This document shows positions 7,218-15,122 of a stretch of 64,000 bases of DNA, piece after piece. Below the pieces are notes generated by a model. It was not told the origin of the DNA and ran no database searches. It was given only the letters and a program-made list of their open reading frames with translations. The stretch's first letter is position 1, and every line of letters starts with the position of its first letter. Source of the DNA: Emticicia sp. CRIBPO (lineage in GTDB: Bacteria; Bacteroidota; Bacteroidia; Cytophagales; Spirosomataceae); contig NZ_JAAAKV010000012.1 of the NCBI RefSeq assembly GCF_009905725.1, forward strand, positions 121,553-185,552. Direction: 5' to 3'. Both the position numbers and the translations under genes were made by a program.

Positions 7218-8825
7218 ATGCAAACATTACTGAAAGAATTAACGGAACGGTTTGAAAAGCTAAAACTGGGGGGTGGAATAAAAAAGATAGAAAAACATAA
7301 ATCGAAGGGAAAGCTGACAGCAAGGGAACGCATCAATTACTTACTCGATGACCCTCAGCACTTTACAGAATTCGGGACCTTTGCCGGCGACGGCATGTAT
7401 GCCGAAGAAGGCGGCTGTCCCAATGGAGGGGCCGTTTGTGGTTTAGGCTATGTTTCGGGCCGCTTATGTGTCCTGGTGTCCAACGACGCCACCGTGAAGG
7501 CCGGGGCCTGGTTTCCGATCAGTGCCAAAAAGAACCTGAGGGCCCAGGAAATAGCCATGGAAAACAAACTTCCGGTTATTTACCTCGTAGATTCAGCAGG
7601 GGTTTACCTGCCGATGCAGGACGAGGTTTTTCCTGATAAAGAGCATTTCGGAAGGATTTTCAGGAACAACTCAAAAATGTCGGCGATGGGCATTCCACAG
7701 ATCGCAGCCATCATGGGTCCATGTGTGGCCGGCGGGGCTTATTTACCTATTTTATCAGACTATGCCTATATCGTGGAAGGCTCTGGCTCCGTTTACCTGG
7801 CCGGACCTTACCTGGTTAAATCCTCGATCGGTGAAGACGTCGACAGCGAAACGCTGGGCGGAGCATCTACGCATTCTGAAATCTCAGGCGTGACCGATAA
7901 TAAATTCAAAACGGATGAAGAATGCCTGGATGCCATCAAAAAAGTAGTGGGCAAATTCGGCCATAAAACCACAGCCGGCTTTGACAGGATCACTCCCGGC
8001 GAGCCGGGTAGAAAACCGGAAGAAATCTATGACATCATGCCGGAAGACCCGCTGAAACCCTATGATATGCTCAACATCATAGAATGCCTGACCGACCGGA
8101 ACGAATTTGAAGAATATAAACCCGATTACGGCAAAACCATCATCTGCGGCTTAGGCAGAATTGACGGCTGGGCCGTAGGAATTGTGGCCAATCAACGTAA
8201 AATAGTCAAAGCCAAAAAACCTATGGGTTCCAGCGAAATGCAGATGGGCGGGGTTATTTATTCTGACTCGGCAGACAAAGCCGCCCGTTTTATCATGAAC
8301 TGCAACCAGCAGCGTATCCCGCTGGTCTTTCTCCAGGATGTCACAGGGTTTATGGTGGGCAGCCGCTCCGAGCAAGGAGGCATTATCAAAGACGGGGCCA
8401 AGATGGTCAATGCTATGGCCAACTCGATTGTCCCTAAATTCACATTTATTGTCGGAAATTCTTACGGGGCGGGTAATTATGCGATGTGTGGTAAAGCCTA
8501 TGACCCGAGGCTTATTTATGCCTGGCCAAGTGCCAGGATGGCCGTCATGAGTGGAGCTACTGCCGCAAAAACCCTCCTACAGATACAGGAATCGGCGATG
8601 AAAGCTAAGGGAATAGAAATCGACCCGCAAACAGAAGAGGAATTGCTCAAAAAGATAACCGACCGGTACAATGAGCAGCTGAGTCCTTATTACGCCGCAG
8701 CCAGGTTATGGGTAGACGGGGTCATTGACCCGGCAGAAACCCGGCGGATTATCTCTGTTGGGATTGACGCCGCCAATCATGCCCCCATTGAAGGCGAATA
8801 TAAAGTGGGCGTGATACAAACCTAG
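7218..8825 (+). CDS. Acyl-CoA carboxylase beta subunit, methylcrotonyl-CoA carboxylase type
   Basis: The carboxyltransferase subunit (535 residues) of a biotin-dependent acyl-CoA carboxylase. It moves carboxyl from biotin to 3-methylcrotonyl-CoA, giving 3-methylglutaconyl-CoA. The subtype is suggested by YLVDSAGVYLPMQDEVFPD followed by KEHFGRIFRN, typical of MCC beta; the crotonase-like glycine pairs GPCVAGGAYLP and GNSYGAGNYAM are intact. The biotin carboxylase/biotin carrier subunit is not in this window, so it must be encoded elsewhere. The gene is divergent from the dehydrogenase-lyase-crotonase operon, consistent with one leucine-degradation locus. Confidence 0.92.
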   Translation: MQTLLKELTERFEKLKLGGGIKKIEKHKSKGKLTARERINYLLDDPQHFTEFGTFAGDGMYAEEGGCPNGGAVCGLGYVSGRLCVLVSNDATVKAGAWFPISAKKNLRAQEIAMENKLPVIYLVDSAGVYLPMQDEVFPDKEHFGRIFRNNSKMSAMGIPQIAAIMGPCVAGGAYLPILSDYAYIVEGSGSVYLAGPYLVKSSIGEDVDSETLGGASTHSEISGVTDNKFKTDEECLDAIKKVVGKFGHKTTAGFDRITPGEPGRKPEEIYDIMPEDPLKPYDMLNIIECLTDRNEFEEYKPDYGKTIICGLGRIDGWAVGIVANQRKIVKAKKPMGSSEMQMGGVIYSDSADKAARFIMNCNQQRIPLVFLQDVTGFMVGSRSEQGGIIKDGAKMVNAMANSIVPKFTFIVGNSYGAGNYAMCGKAYDPRLIYAWPSARMAVMSGATAAKTLLQIQESAMKAKGIEIDPQTEEELLKKITDRYNEQLSPYYAAARLWVDGVIDPAETRRIISVGIDAANHAPIEGEYKVGVIQT

Positions 8826-8891
8826 GACTGTTTTATTCAAATCCGGAATTTATTACTGATCTTGTCCCGCAATGATAAAAAATCAAACAGT

Positions 8892-9707
8892 ATGTTCTCG
8901 AAAGCTTATAAAATATCCAGTCAGTACACACATCCCTTATTGATCTCCAACAGGTTTTATGACGGCACTGTCACCAGCGGCGTGGGCAGTTTTGTCATTA
9001 TCAACAAAGAAGGCTGGATTGCCACAGCAGGCCATATCCTGGACTCTTTGCTGACGTATCACAAGCACCAGGCTGAAATAGAACAATACAATGCCAAGAC
9101 AGGAGCGAAAATTGACCCGAAATGGATCAGCAATCATTCCATCTGGTTCGGAGCAGATCATCACTTTATCCGGCAATTCCACATTTTAGGGGAAAATGAC
9201 CTGGCAATAGGAAAGATCGAGAATTATAATCCTGACTTTGTCAAGACTTATCCTGTATTCAAAGATCCGCGAAAACTGGAGCCGGGCACCAGTCTGTGCA
9301 AGCTCGGGTATCCGTTTTATGATGTCAAAGCTACTTTTGATGAAAAGAACAACCAGTTCAGGTTTGATCCGTCTGTTTTTCCGATACCTTCATTTCCGAT
9401 CGACGGTATTTATACCCGCAACATCATCACGGGAAAAAGCCCGGACGGCAAATTTGACTACAAATTCTTGGAGACCTCGACTCCGGGACTCAGAGGCCAG
9501 AGCGGCGGACCAACTTTTGATAAGGACGGAAAAATCTGGGCTATACAGTCTCAGACCCATCATCTTCCACTGGGTTTTTCTCCCACCATCAAAAAAGACG
9601 ATAAGGAAATTGAAGAAAATCAATTCCTGAATGTAGGCTGGGGAGTGCACGTAGAGGCCATCCTCAGGTTTCTGGACGAAAAAAGGGTAAAATACCAGGT
9701 AGATTAG
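8892..9707 (+). CDS. Trypsin-like serine peptidase without signal peptide
   Basis: A 271-residue S1-fold peptidase with a complete triad: His48 in IATAGHIL, Asp103 in ENDLAIG and Ser204 in GLRGQSGGPTF. No signal peptide or transmembrane helix precedes the domain, so it is predicted to be cytoplasmic, unlike HtrA/Deg proteins; there is also no PDZ domain. The start is taken at the ATG at 8892, preceded by an A-rich stretch; a TTG at 8862 would add ten residues (MSRNDKKSNS) but is less likely. Its TAG stop interlocks with the aroA stop on the other strand. Substrate unknown. Confidence 0.8.
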   Translation: MFSKAYKISSQYTHPLLISNRFYDGTVTSGVGSFVIINKEGWIATAGHILDSLLTYHKHQAEIEQYNAKTGAKIDPKWISNHSIWFGADHHFIRQFHILGENDLAIGKIENYNPDFVKTYPVFKDPRKLEPGTSLCKLGYPFYDVKATFDEKNNQFRFDPSVFPIPSFPIDGIYTRNIITGKSPDGKFDYKFLETSTPGLRGQSGGPTFDKDGKIWAIQSQTHHLPLGFSPTIKKDDKEIEENQFLNVGWGVHVEAILRFLDEKRVKYQVD

Positions 9708-10948
9708 CCCTTTACCACTTCCGTTACCTTTTCAAGGTCATCCCAGAAGCTCGGATACGATTTAACCACCACACCCGGCTCTTCGATTTCAACATCGATG
9801 AGCATAGCCAGCGGAGCAAAAGCCATGGCCATGCGGTGATCTTCGTAAGTTTTGATCAGCGGTGCAGCTGCAAGGTTTGATTTATTAAAATCAGAACGTA
9901 CTTCATACCTGGTGTTTGATTCAACCTCTACCAGGTCGGCATTGATTTTTTTCAGCTCATTCTGCAAGGCTACTACCCGGTCGGTTTCTTTGATCTTCAG
10001 GCTTTCAATACCCGTAAAAACAGCTGGAATTCTCTTAGCGGCCACAGTAACAGCCACAGTCTGGGCAAGATCCGGGCAATTGGTAAAGTCCCACTCCAGT
10101 GAAGCAGCCGGTGGCTGTTTCTCAAGAAGCACGCCTTCAGCTGTAAAAGTACTTTTAACCCCTAACTGGTCCATAATTGCCACGATAGCACTGTCTCCCT
10201 GTAAAGAGTTCTCTTTTAAACCCAGCAACTCAACGCGTGAATTCTCATCCTTAGCCAGAGCCACGATACTGTACCAGTAAGAAGCTCCGGACCAGTCGGA
10301 TTCAATTTTATAGGCAACAGGCTTGTATACCTGCGGAGCGACACTCAAAGTTTTAGCTTCCCAGTTTTCTTCCACTTTTACACCAAAAGCTTCCATCTGG
10401 CGGATGGTCATCTGGATATAAGGAATAGAACCGATTTCGCCTGTAAGATTAATTTTCAGGCCCTGGGGCAACAAGGGGGCAATCATCAGCAAAGCAGAAA
10501 TATACTGACTGCTCACATCTCCCCTGATCGAAAGTTCGGAAGTCAGCTGCTCCGGAAACCCATGGATCTGATGTGGCGGGTAGCCTTCTTTCTCAAGATA
10601 CTCTATTTTCACACCTAAAGACTTAAGGGCTTCCACCAGGATACCAATCGGCCTTTCGCACATCCTTGGCGTTCCGGTCATCTTCTTCTGCTGGTTGGTG
10701 ATCGAAAAATAAGCAGTCAGAAAACGCATTGTTGTACCTGCGTCCAGGACATCAGCCACGGCATCATTGGACTCCAGCAAACGGATCATCGTTTGGGTGT
10801 CTCTTGCAGAAGCCAGGTTCGAAAGCTCCCCTTTGAATCCTGTGAGGGCATTGATGATCAAAGCACGGTTGCTTTCGCTTTTCGAAGATGCTAAAGGTAT
10901 TTTCTGATTAAATGATTTATTATTCTCCCTGATTAAAAGGCTGTCCAT
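9704..10948 (-). CDS. aroA: 3-phosphoshikimate 1-carboxyvinyltransferase (EPSP synthase)
   Basis: Joins shikimate-3-phosphate and phosphoenolpyruvate to give EPSP, step six of the shikimate pathway. At 414 residues it is of normal length. Substrate motifs are visible: ASSKSESNRALI near the N-terminus (Lys, Ser, Arg), DAGTTMRF, DVSSQYISALLM and KETDRV, then the C-terminal EDHRMAMAFAP. The gene appears monocistronic with a TATCTTTG box upstream (complement at 10975-10982). Its TAA stop shares bases with the TAG of the convergent peptidase gene, leaving no room for a dedicated terminator. Confidence 0.96.
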   Translation of the reverse strand: MDSLLIRENNKSFNQKIPLASSKSESNRALIINALTGFKGELSNLASARDTQTMIRLLESNDAVADVLDAGTTMRFLTAYFSITNQQKKMTGTPRMCERPIGILVEALKSLGVKIEYLEKEGYPPHQIHGFPEQLTSELSIRGDVSSQYISALLMIAPLLPQGLKINLTGEIGSIPYIQMTIRQMEAFGVKVEENWEAKTLSVAPQVYKPVAYKIESDWSGASYWYSIVALAKDENSRVELLGLKENSLQGDSAIVAIMDQLGVKSTFTAEGVLLEKQPPAASLEWDFTNCPDLAQTVAVTVAAKRIPAVFTGIESLKIKETDRVVALQNELKKINADLVEVESNTRYEVRSDFNKSNLAAAPLIKTYEDHRMAMAFAPLAMLIDVEIEEPGVVVKSYPSFWDDLEKVTEVVKG

Positions 10949-10974
10949 CGTTATATTGTATTAAAATAGAGCCG

Positions 10975-10982
10975 CAAAGATA
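10975..10982 (-). promoter_or_regulatory. Probable aroA promoter (-7 box)
   Basis: CAAAGATA on the plus strand reads TATCTTTG on the minus strand, 27 bases before the aroA ATG. The -33 box is not clear. Confidence 0.48.
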
Positions 10983-11070
10983 GTCAGCCCGAAATAAAAA
11001 TGGTAATAATATTTCATCCCATGGGAATTTGAAATTATTTTGCATCGAATCTGACCCATTATAAAGCCTA

Positions 11071-12216
11071 ATGTCAACTAATTACATCAATTTCTTCAGC
11101 ATTTTGCTGTATTTGTCTCTTTCTGCCTATTTGTTTCTAAAAAAAACTACGTCGGTTACGCCACGTCTGTTTGCTTTATTATTATTTCTCCATGCCGTTT
11201 CCAATGGCATTGTCTCATTTAATAATTCTGAATATGTAGCCTCATTCCCTTATCTGATTCACAGCGGTCTGATCCTGAAATTTCTTTGGGGACCCCTGCT
11301 TTTTCTTTTTGTAGAGAGTTCATCAGGCAAAAAAGAGCACAAACCCTGGCGGATCCTGATACATTTCCTTCCCTTTCTTTTTGCCCTGTTATTTTTCAGC
11401 TACCAGATTTTAACGGTGGGCTTAAAAAACCTGTCAGAATATGCCTCAAACAAAGACTACCTCTTTAAAAAGTATACCCTCTTTAATTTTGCTGTGTACA
11501 TCCAGAATGTCTTCTATATCTTTTTGTGCCTGCTCAGGCTGGTTAAGCACCGTCTCGATATCAGGCAAAACTACTCCAATCTGCAGAAAGTAAGGTTTGA
11601 CTGGATCTTTAATACCCTGGTGTTCCTGGCAGCTGTACATTTCCTGATCCCTTTTATGGTCTATTACCTTGATATGGGCTATTTCAAGAACCTGTACATC
11701 GTCAACATACCGATAGTCTTTTATGTAGCATGGCACATTCTCAGAAAACCCGGAATGTTCGAAAAAGAAATTATCATTGCCCCGGTTCCGGAAAAAGACA
11801 CCACTACCGTACTGCAGTATGATTATGAAGATCAGGCCGTGATACTTACCAAACTGATGGAGGATAAAAAGCCATTCCTCAATCCTGAGCTGACTTTGAA
11901 AGAACTGGCCGATTATCTGGAGATTCCGGCTTACCAGCTCTCGGAGATACTCAATAAGGGATTAAATAAAAGCTTTTACGAATTTGTCAATCACTACCGT
12001 ATCGAAGAAGCAAAAGAGAAGCTGGTCAGTCCGAAAAACGCCAATCTGACCCTGGAAGGCATAGGTTACGAGTGCGGATTTAATTCCAAATCCACTTTTT
12101 ATGCCATTTTTAAGAAATATACCCAGTACACGCCTTTGGAGTTCAGAAAGGCCCAAGACATTCATATTGAACAGATTACGATTCCGGACTCCCCAAAAAG
12201 GTGTCCGAACTTATAA
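11071..12216 (+). CDS. Membrane-anchored AraC family transcriptional regulator
   Basis: A 381-residue protein with about seven transmembrane helices over residues 5-225 and a C-terminal AraC/XylS DNA-binding domain (about residues 260-365). The latter shows LTLKELADYLEIPAYQLSEIL as the first helix-turn-helix and GYECGFNSKSTFYAIFKKY plus YTPLEFRK as the second. This 7TM-HTH_18 architecture is common in Bacteroidota, where the membrane part is thought to sense a signal and the tethered domain to bind DNA. The target is unknown; the decayed exported ORF immediately downstream could have been one. The start is the only good ATG, following the 122-base divergent gap from aroA. Confidence 0.88.
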   Translation: MSTNYINFFSILLYLSLSAYLFLKKTTSVTPRLFALLLFLHAVSNGIVSFNNSEYVASFPYLIHSGLILKFLWGPLLFLFVESSSGKKEHKPWRILIHFLPFLFALLFFSYQILTVGLKNLSEYASNKDYLFKKYTLFNFAVYIQNVFYIFLCLLRLVKHRLDIRQNYSNLQKVRFDWIFNTLVFLAAVHFLIPFMVYYLDMGYFKNLYIVNIPIVFYVAWHILRKPGMFEKEIIIAPVPEKDTTTVLQYDYEDQAVILTKLMEDKKPFLNPELTLKELADYLEIPAYQLSEILNKGLNKSFYEFVNHYRIEEAKEKLVSPKNANLTLEGIGYECGFNSKSTFYAIFKKYTQYTPLEFRKAQDIHIEQITIPDSPKRCPNL

Positions 12217-12256
12217 ATTCAGACAATATCAGCCCTTTTCGGCAATCTGGAAAGTA

Positions 12257-12264
12257 TATTTTTG
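12257..12264 (+). promoter_or_regulatory. Candidate promoter (-7 box) ahead of the decayed ORF
   Basis: TATTTTTG, an exact TAnnTTTG match, lies 26 bases before the first ATG of the interrupted exported ORF. Its survival suggests a formerly, or still, transcribed gene. Confidence 0.4.
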
Positions 12265-12289
12265 TGGCGGTTAGATTTCACTAAATGTT

Positions 12290-12559
12290 ATGTTTATGGT
12301 CATGAAAACTTTTACAAAAACATTATTCCTATCCCTCTCATTTTTTTGGATCCCGGGATTTTCGCAAATCAACCCTTAAAGAAAAAGTAAAGCCATTTCG
12401 CAACCAATGGTCTTTGCCGGTTTTGACAATACTTATCCTGAAATGTACGGGATAAGTATTGACATACTGATTTCTTCTCCTGTTGCACTTCTTAACTACA
12501 GACAAAAAAGACCAGTATTTTCACCTGAAGGATTCCGGCTTAATCGTTACTTTCCATAA
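12290..12559 (+). pseudogene. Remnant of a small exported protein gene (signal peptide followed by early stop)
   Basis: In this otherwise gene-free stretch (12217-12608) an ATG-initiated frame encodes an intact signal peptide (MKTFTKTLFLSLSFFWIPG, then FSQ) but stops at 12377 after Asn-Pro. A second frame, ATG 12407 to TAA 12557, gives 50 plausible residues beginning MVFAGFDNTYPEMYG. Together they look like one small secreted protein broken by a frameshift and deletion. A perfect 12-bp inverted repeat (12427-12438/12450-12461) lies inside the second half. No homologue is recognised, so the original function is unknown. Confidence 0.4.
12427..12461. repeat. Perfect inverted repeat, 12-bp arms
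   Basis: CAATACTTATCC (12427-12438) and GGATAAGTATTG (12450-12461) are exact reverse complements around an 11-base loop. It lies inside the decayed ORF. No T-run follows in either direction, so it is not a typical terminator. Confidence 0.7.
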
Positions 12560-12608
12560 ACCATCCTTTTGTCGTACTCCGAAAACAGATCATGTCAGAG
12601 ATGCCGCT

Positions 12609-13799
12609 TTATATTTTGATGAATAATTTCTTTTTATACATCCAGTACAGCACCCACCATTCCACTGCCAGGATCACAAATCCGCTGACCAATGTGTGAT
12701 ACGACTCTCCGAAAATCATATCGTATTTCTGACTGATATTGGTCTTAAACGATTCATCAATAAAATCATTTACGGTATGTGCGAGCACATAAGCGGCAAT
12801 AGAATTCATCCCGATGATTTTCAGCCAGTCAAATGCTTTGACATTCCCCCTGATATCCACCACAAAATAGAACAGAGCTAAAAACAAAAAGCAAAGTCCG
12901 CCGCTGAATAAAACCCAGGTAGGGGTCCAGATCCGCTTCACATTCGGGCATATGCCCAGAACATTCAGCAGAACACCCGCTACGACCAGACCTAAACCCA
13001 GGGTTAGAAATTTCCTGATTTTATCACTCCCCGGTGACTCTTCCTTTAACAGCTTACCGGCTATCAGACCAAGTATCATCGTTCCCAAAGTCGGGATAAA
13101 ACTCAGGGTTGAATAACCTCCGCCGTTGTTAAAAAATTCTTTGGTCCTTGGAAAAATATTCATAAACCAGCGATCAAAAGCCCAGGCAAAATTAGTGTTC
13201 CTGTTCCAGTGAGCTGCAAAACCCTGCAGGTTATGTTCCCAATCAGGGGCGGTTCCGGCCAGGGCATAATCAAACGCCGGACCGGGAAGCGGATATAAGG
13301 CAAAAGCGAGCCAGTAACCTACCAGTATAACAGCCAAAGCAGCCACCTGGACCTTCAGCGACCTGAAACCCAGGAGAAATAAAAAGGGGTAACCCAAACC
13401 AATCTGAGAAAGTGTATCTTCAAAAGTCCAATTGGTCATTTCCCTGCCCATCGACCGGAGAAAAACACCCAGCAGGATCAGGATCAGCGAACGCTTCAGT
13501 GTATGTAAAAACAAATCGGAGAACTTCCCTCCCTTAGCCACACGCCCCGCAATCGAAAAAGGGAGAGCCACTCCTACCAGGAATGAAAAGGAAGGTTGAA
13601 TGAGGTCATGCAGAGAGCAGCCCACCCAGGGCACATGAGATTGATGAAAAGAAAGAAATTGCCAGAAACGGCTGTCAGGAACTGCCCTGGAGACTTTTGA
13701 AAACTCAAGAACTTCAGCCATCATCAGGAACATCACGAAACCACGGTAAACGTCAACAGAGGCCAGCCTTTGGACAAAGGGAGCGGAACTTTTGGTCAT
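12609..13799 (-). CDS. DUF5009/HGSNAT-like membrane acyltransferase family protein
   Basis: A 396-residue protein with about ten transmembrane helices. The N-terminal [17 protein letters not shown] is characteristic of the family that includes heparan-alpha-glucosaminide N-acetyltransferase and bacterial DUF5009 proteins. [19 protein letters not shown] is a second conserved segment. Family members are thought to move acetyl groups across the membrane onto sugars; the actual acceptor is not known here. It is monocistronic. A TATATTTG box (complement at 13829-13836) lies 30 bases upstream. Confidence 0.82.
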   Translation of the reverse strand: MTKSSAPFVQRLASVDVYRGFVMFLMMAEVLEFSKVSRAVPDSRFWQFLSFHQSHVPWVGCSLHDLIQPSFSFLVGVALPFSIAGRVAKGGKFSDLFLHTLKRSLILILLGVFLRSMGREMTNWTFEDTLSQIGLGYPFLFLLGFRSLKVQVAALAVILVGYWLAFALYPLPGPAFDYALAGTAPDWEHNLQGFAAHWNRNTNFAWAFDRWFMNIFPRTKEFFNNGGGYSTLSFIPTLGTMILGLIAGKLLKEESPGSDKIRKFLTLGLGLVVAGVLLNVLGICPNVKRIWTPTWVLFSGGLCFLFLALFYFVVDIRGNVKAFDWLKIIGMNSIAAYVLAHTVNDFIDESFKTNISQKYDMIFGESYHTLVSGFVILAVEWWVLYWMYKKKLFIKI

Positions 13800-13895
13800 A
13801 GAAAAGGGTAATTTGAATAAATGATATTCAAATATAGAAAAAAACCAAGAAAAGTTTGAATGAAGCCGTATTATTGAAGTTCTCCGTCGAAATAT

Positions 13896-14486
13896 CTAAA
13901 GGGCTTTGAACACTTTCAGCCTGACATTGTCATTAAACTTCCTGGAATTAAAAAACTTGTCGCGGTTTTGTATGAGCGTCAGAGCGGCCTGAATGATCAG
14001 AATCCCTTTGATGGAATTGGGGTTTTTCCAGGGTTCAATGTTAAAATAGACCCAGTCATAGGCTAACGGCATTAAGGCCGCCGTGCTGGTCCAGGATATA
14101 CCATGACGGATGCCTTTCCTGACCGGTCGTTTGTAATATCTTTCAACGTCATTCATCCCGAAGGTAAAATACTCCAGGTGCCTCACGCTTTCATCGTATT
14201 TTAAGATAGTAAAGGTGCTGTCTGATATTTCCCAGATTTCATCTTGAAAAATCACGCCTTCTTTCGTCCTGAACCGGAAAACATCCCCTTCATAAAACCT
14301 GACCCGCCTGCCTGTTTTGAGGTGATCTACCACCAGGAAATTCTTTTTGTCCTGAATGGTTTTAAACTGGGTGGCATTATTTTTCTCCAGCAGCTTCTCA
14401 ACAGGAACAGCCTCTTTCTTGTGGGGATCCTGAGCAAGAGTCATCAAAGGAAGAAAAAGCAAAACCAGGAGTTTTTTAAAATTCAT
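13896..14486 (-). CDS. Exported hypothetical protein
   Basis: A 196-residue protein with a clear signal peptide (MNFKKLLVLLFLPLMTLA, cleavage before QDP). The middle part has alternating beta-strand character (RVRFYEGDVFRFRTKEGV, then FTILKYDESVRHLEYFTF). A hydrophobic segment near residues 155-172 (IKGILIIQAALTLIQ) may be a membrane anchor. No named family is recognised. It is the last of three closely spaced genes after muiA and the DUF502 gene (gaps of 16 and 14 bases), which suggests an envelope role. Confidence 0.7.
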   Translation of the reverse strand: MNFKKLLVLLFLPLMTLAQDPHKKEAVPVEKLLEKNNATQFKTIQDKKNFLVVDHLKTGRRVRFYEGDVFRFRTKEGVIFQDEIWEISDSTFTILKYDESVRHLEYFTFGMNDVERYYKRPVRKGIRHGISWTSTAALMPLAYDWVYFNIEPWKNPNSIKGILIIQAALTLIQNRDKFFNSRKFNDNVRLKVFKAL

Positions 14487-14500
14487 TACAAAAAGGTTTG

Positions 14501-15106
14501 TTACTTATCCTTAAACGACACACCACCGGAAACTATTATTTTCATAACCTCAGCACTTGAGATATTCAGCATTTCCACCTGGGCTTTGGGCACAATAAAC
14601 ATGTCGCCCGAGAAGGCATAACTGTGCGGACAATAAACTGAAACCATGTTATCAAGCCCGATATCTGAGAGGTCTTCCTGGGTAATAAACCCGATTTTTT
14701 TGATATTGAATTCACCGTTGAGAGTGACAATCACCGCCTGTTTAAATTTCCGTTTGTCGCCCACAAAAGCCGAGATCAGGTCTTTAAAAGCAGAATAAAA
14801 TATCCTGACAAAGGGCAGATTCTTGATCCCGTTTTCAAGCCAGTTCTGGATCGTCTGGGGCAATAAAACCGTAAATACAAACCCGATAACAATAGTACCC
14901 CCTATAACTATAAAGAAGCCAAGCCCCGGAATAAAGAACTCCTGGTTGGAATTAGCCAGCGGAAACCTGATCCTCACCAGGCTGTCCACAAAGTCGAATG
15001 CACTGTAAAGAATGAGTATGGTGAATCCTACAGGGGCTACAAACAGCAAACCCCTAACAAAATACGACAGTAATCTGTTAAATATCTTTCTGAAATTATC
15101 AGACAT
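14501..15106 (-). CDS. DUF502 family membrane protein
   Basis: A 201-residue DUF502 protein. Two transmembrane helices are visible (LLFVAPVGFTILILYSAF and IVIGGTIVIGFVFTVLLP), followed by a soluble C-terminal domain with FVRIFYSAFKDLISAFVG and YCPHSYAFSGDMFIVPK, both typical of the family. Function is unknown; homologues are widespread in bacteria and plants (COV-like). It sits 14 bases before the exported hypothetical gene and 16 bases after muiA on the minus strand, so the three are likely one operon. Confidence 0.88.
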   Translation of the reverse strand: MSDNFRKIFNRLLSYFVRGLLFVAPVGFTILILYSAFDFVDSLVRIRFPLANSNQEFFIPGLGFFIVIGGTIVIGFVFTVLLPQTIQNWLENGIKNLPFVRIFYSAFKDLISAFVGDKRKFKQAVIVTLNGEFNIKKIGFITQEDLSDIGLDNMVSVYCPHSYAFSGDMFIVPKAQVEMLNISSAEVMKIIVSGGVSFKDK

Positions 15107-15122
15107 CAGCTTATGGTTTAAA

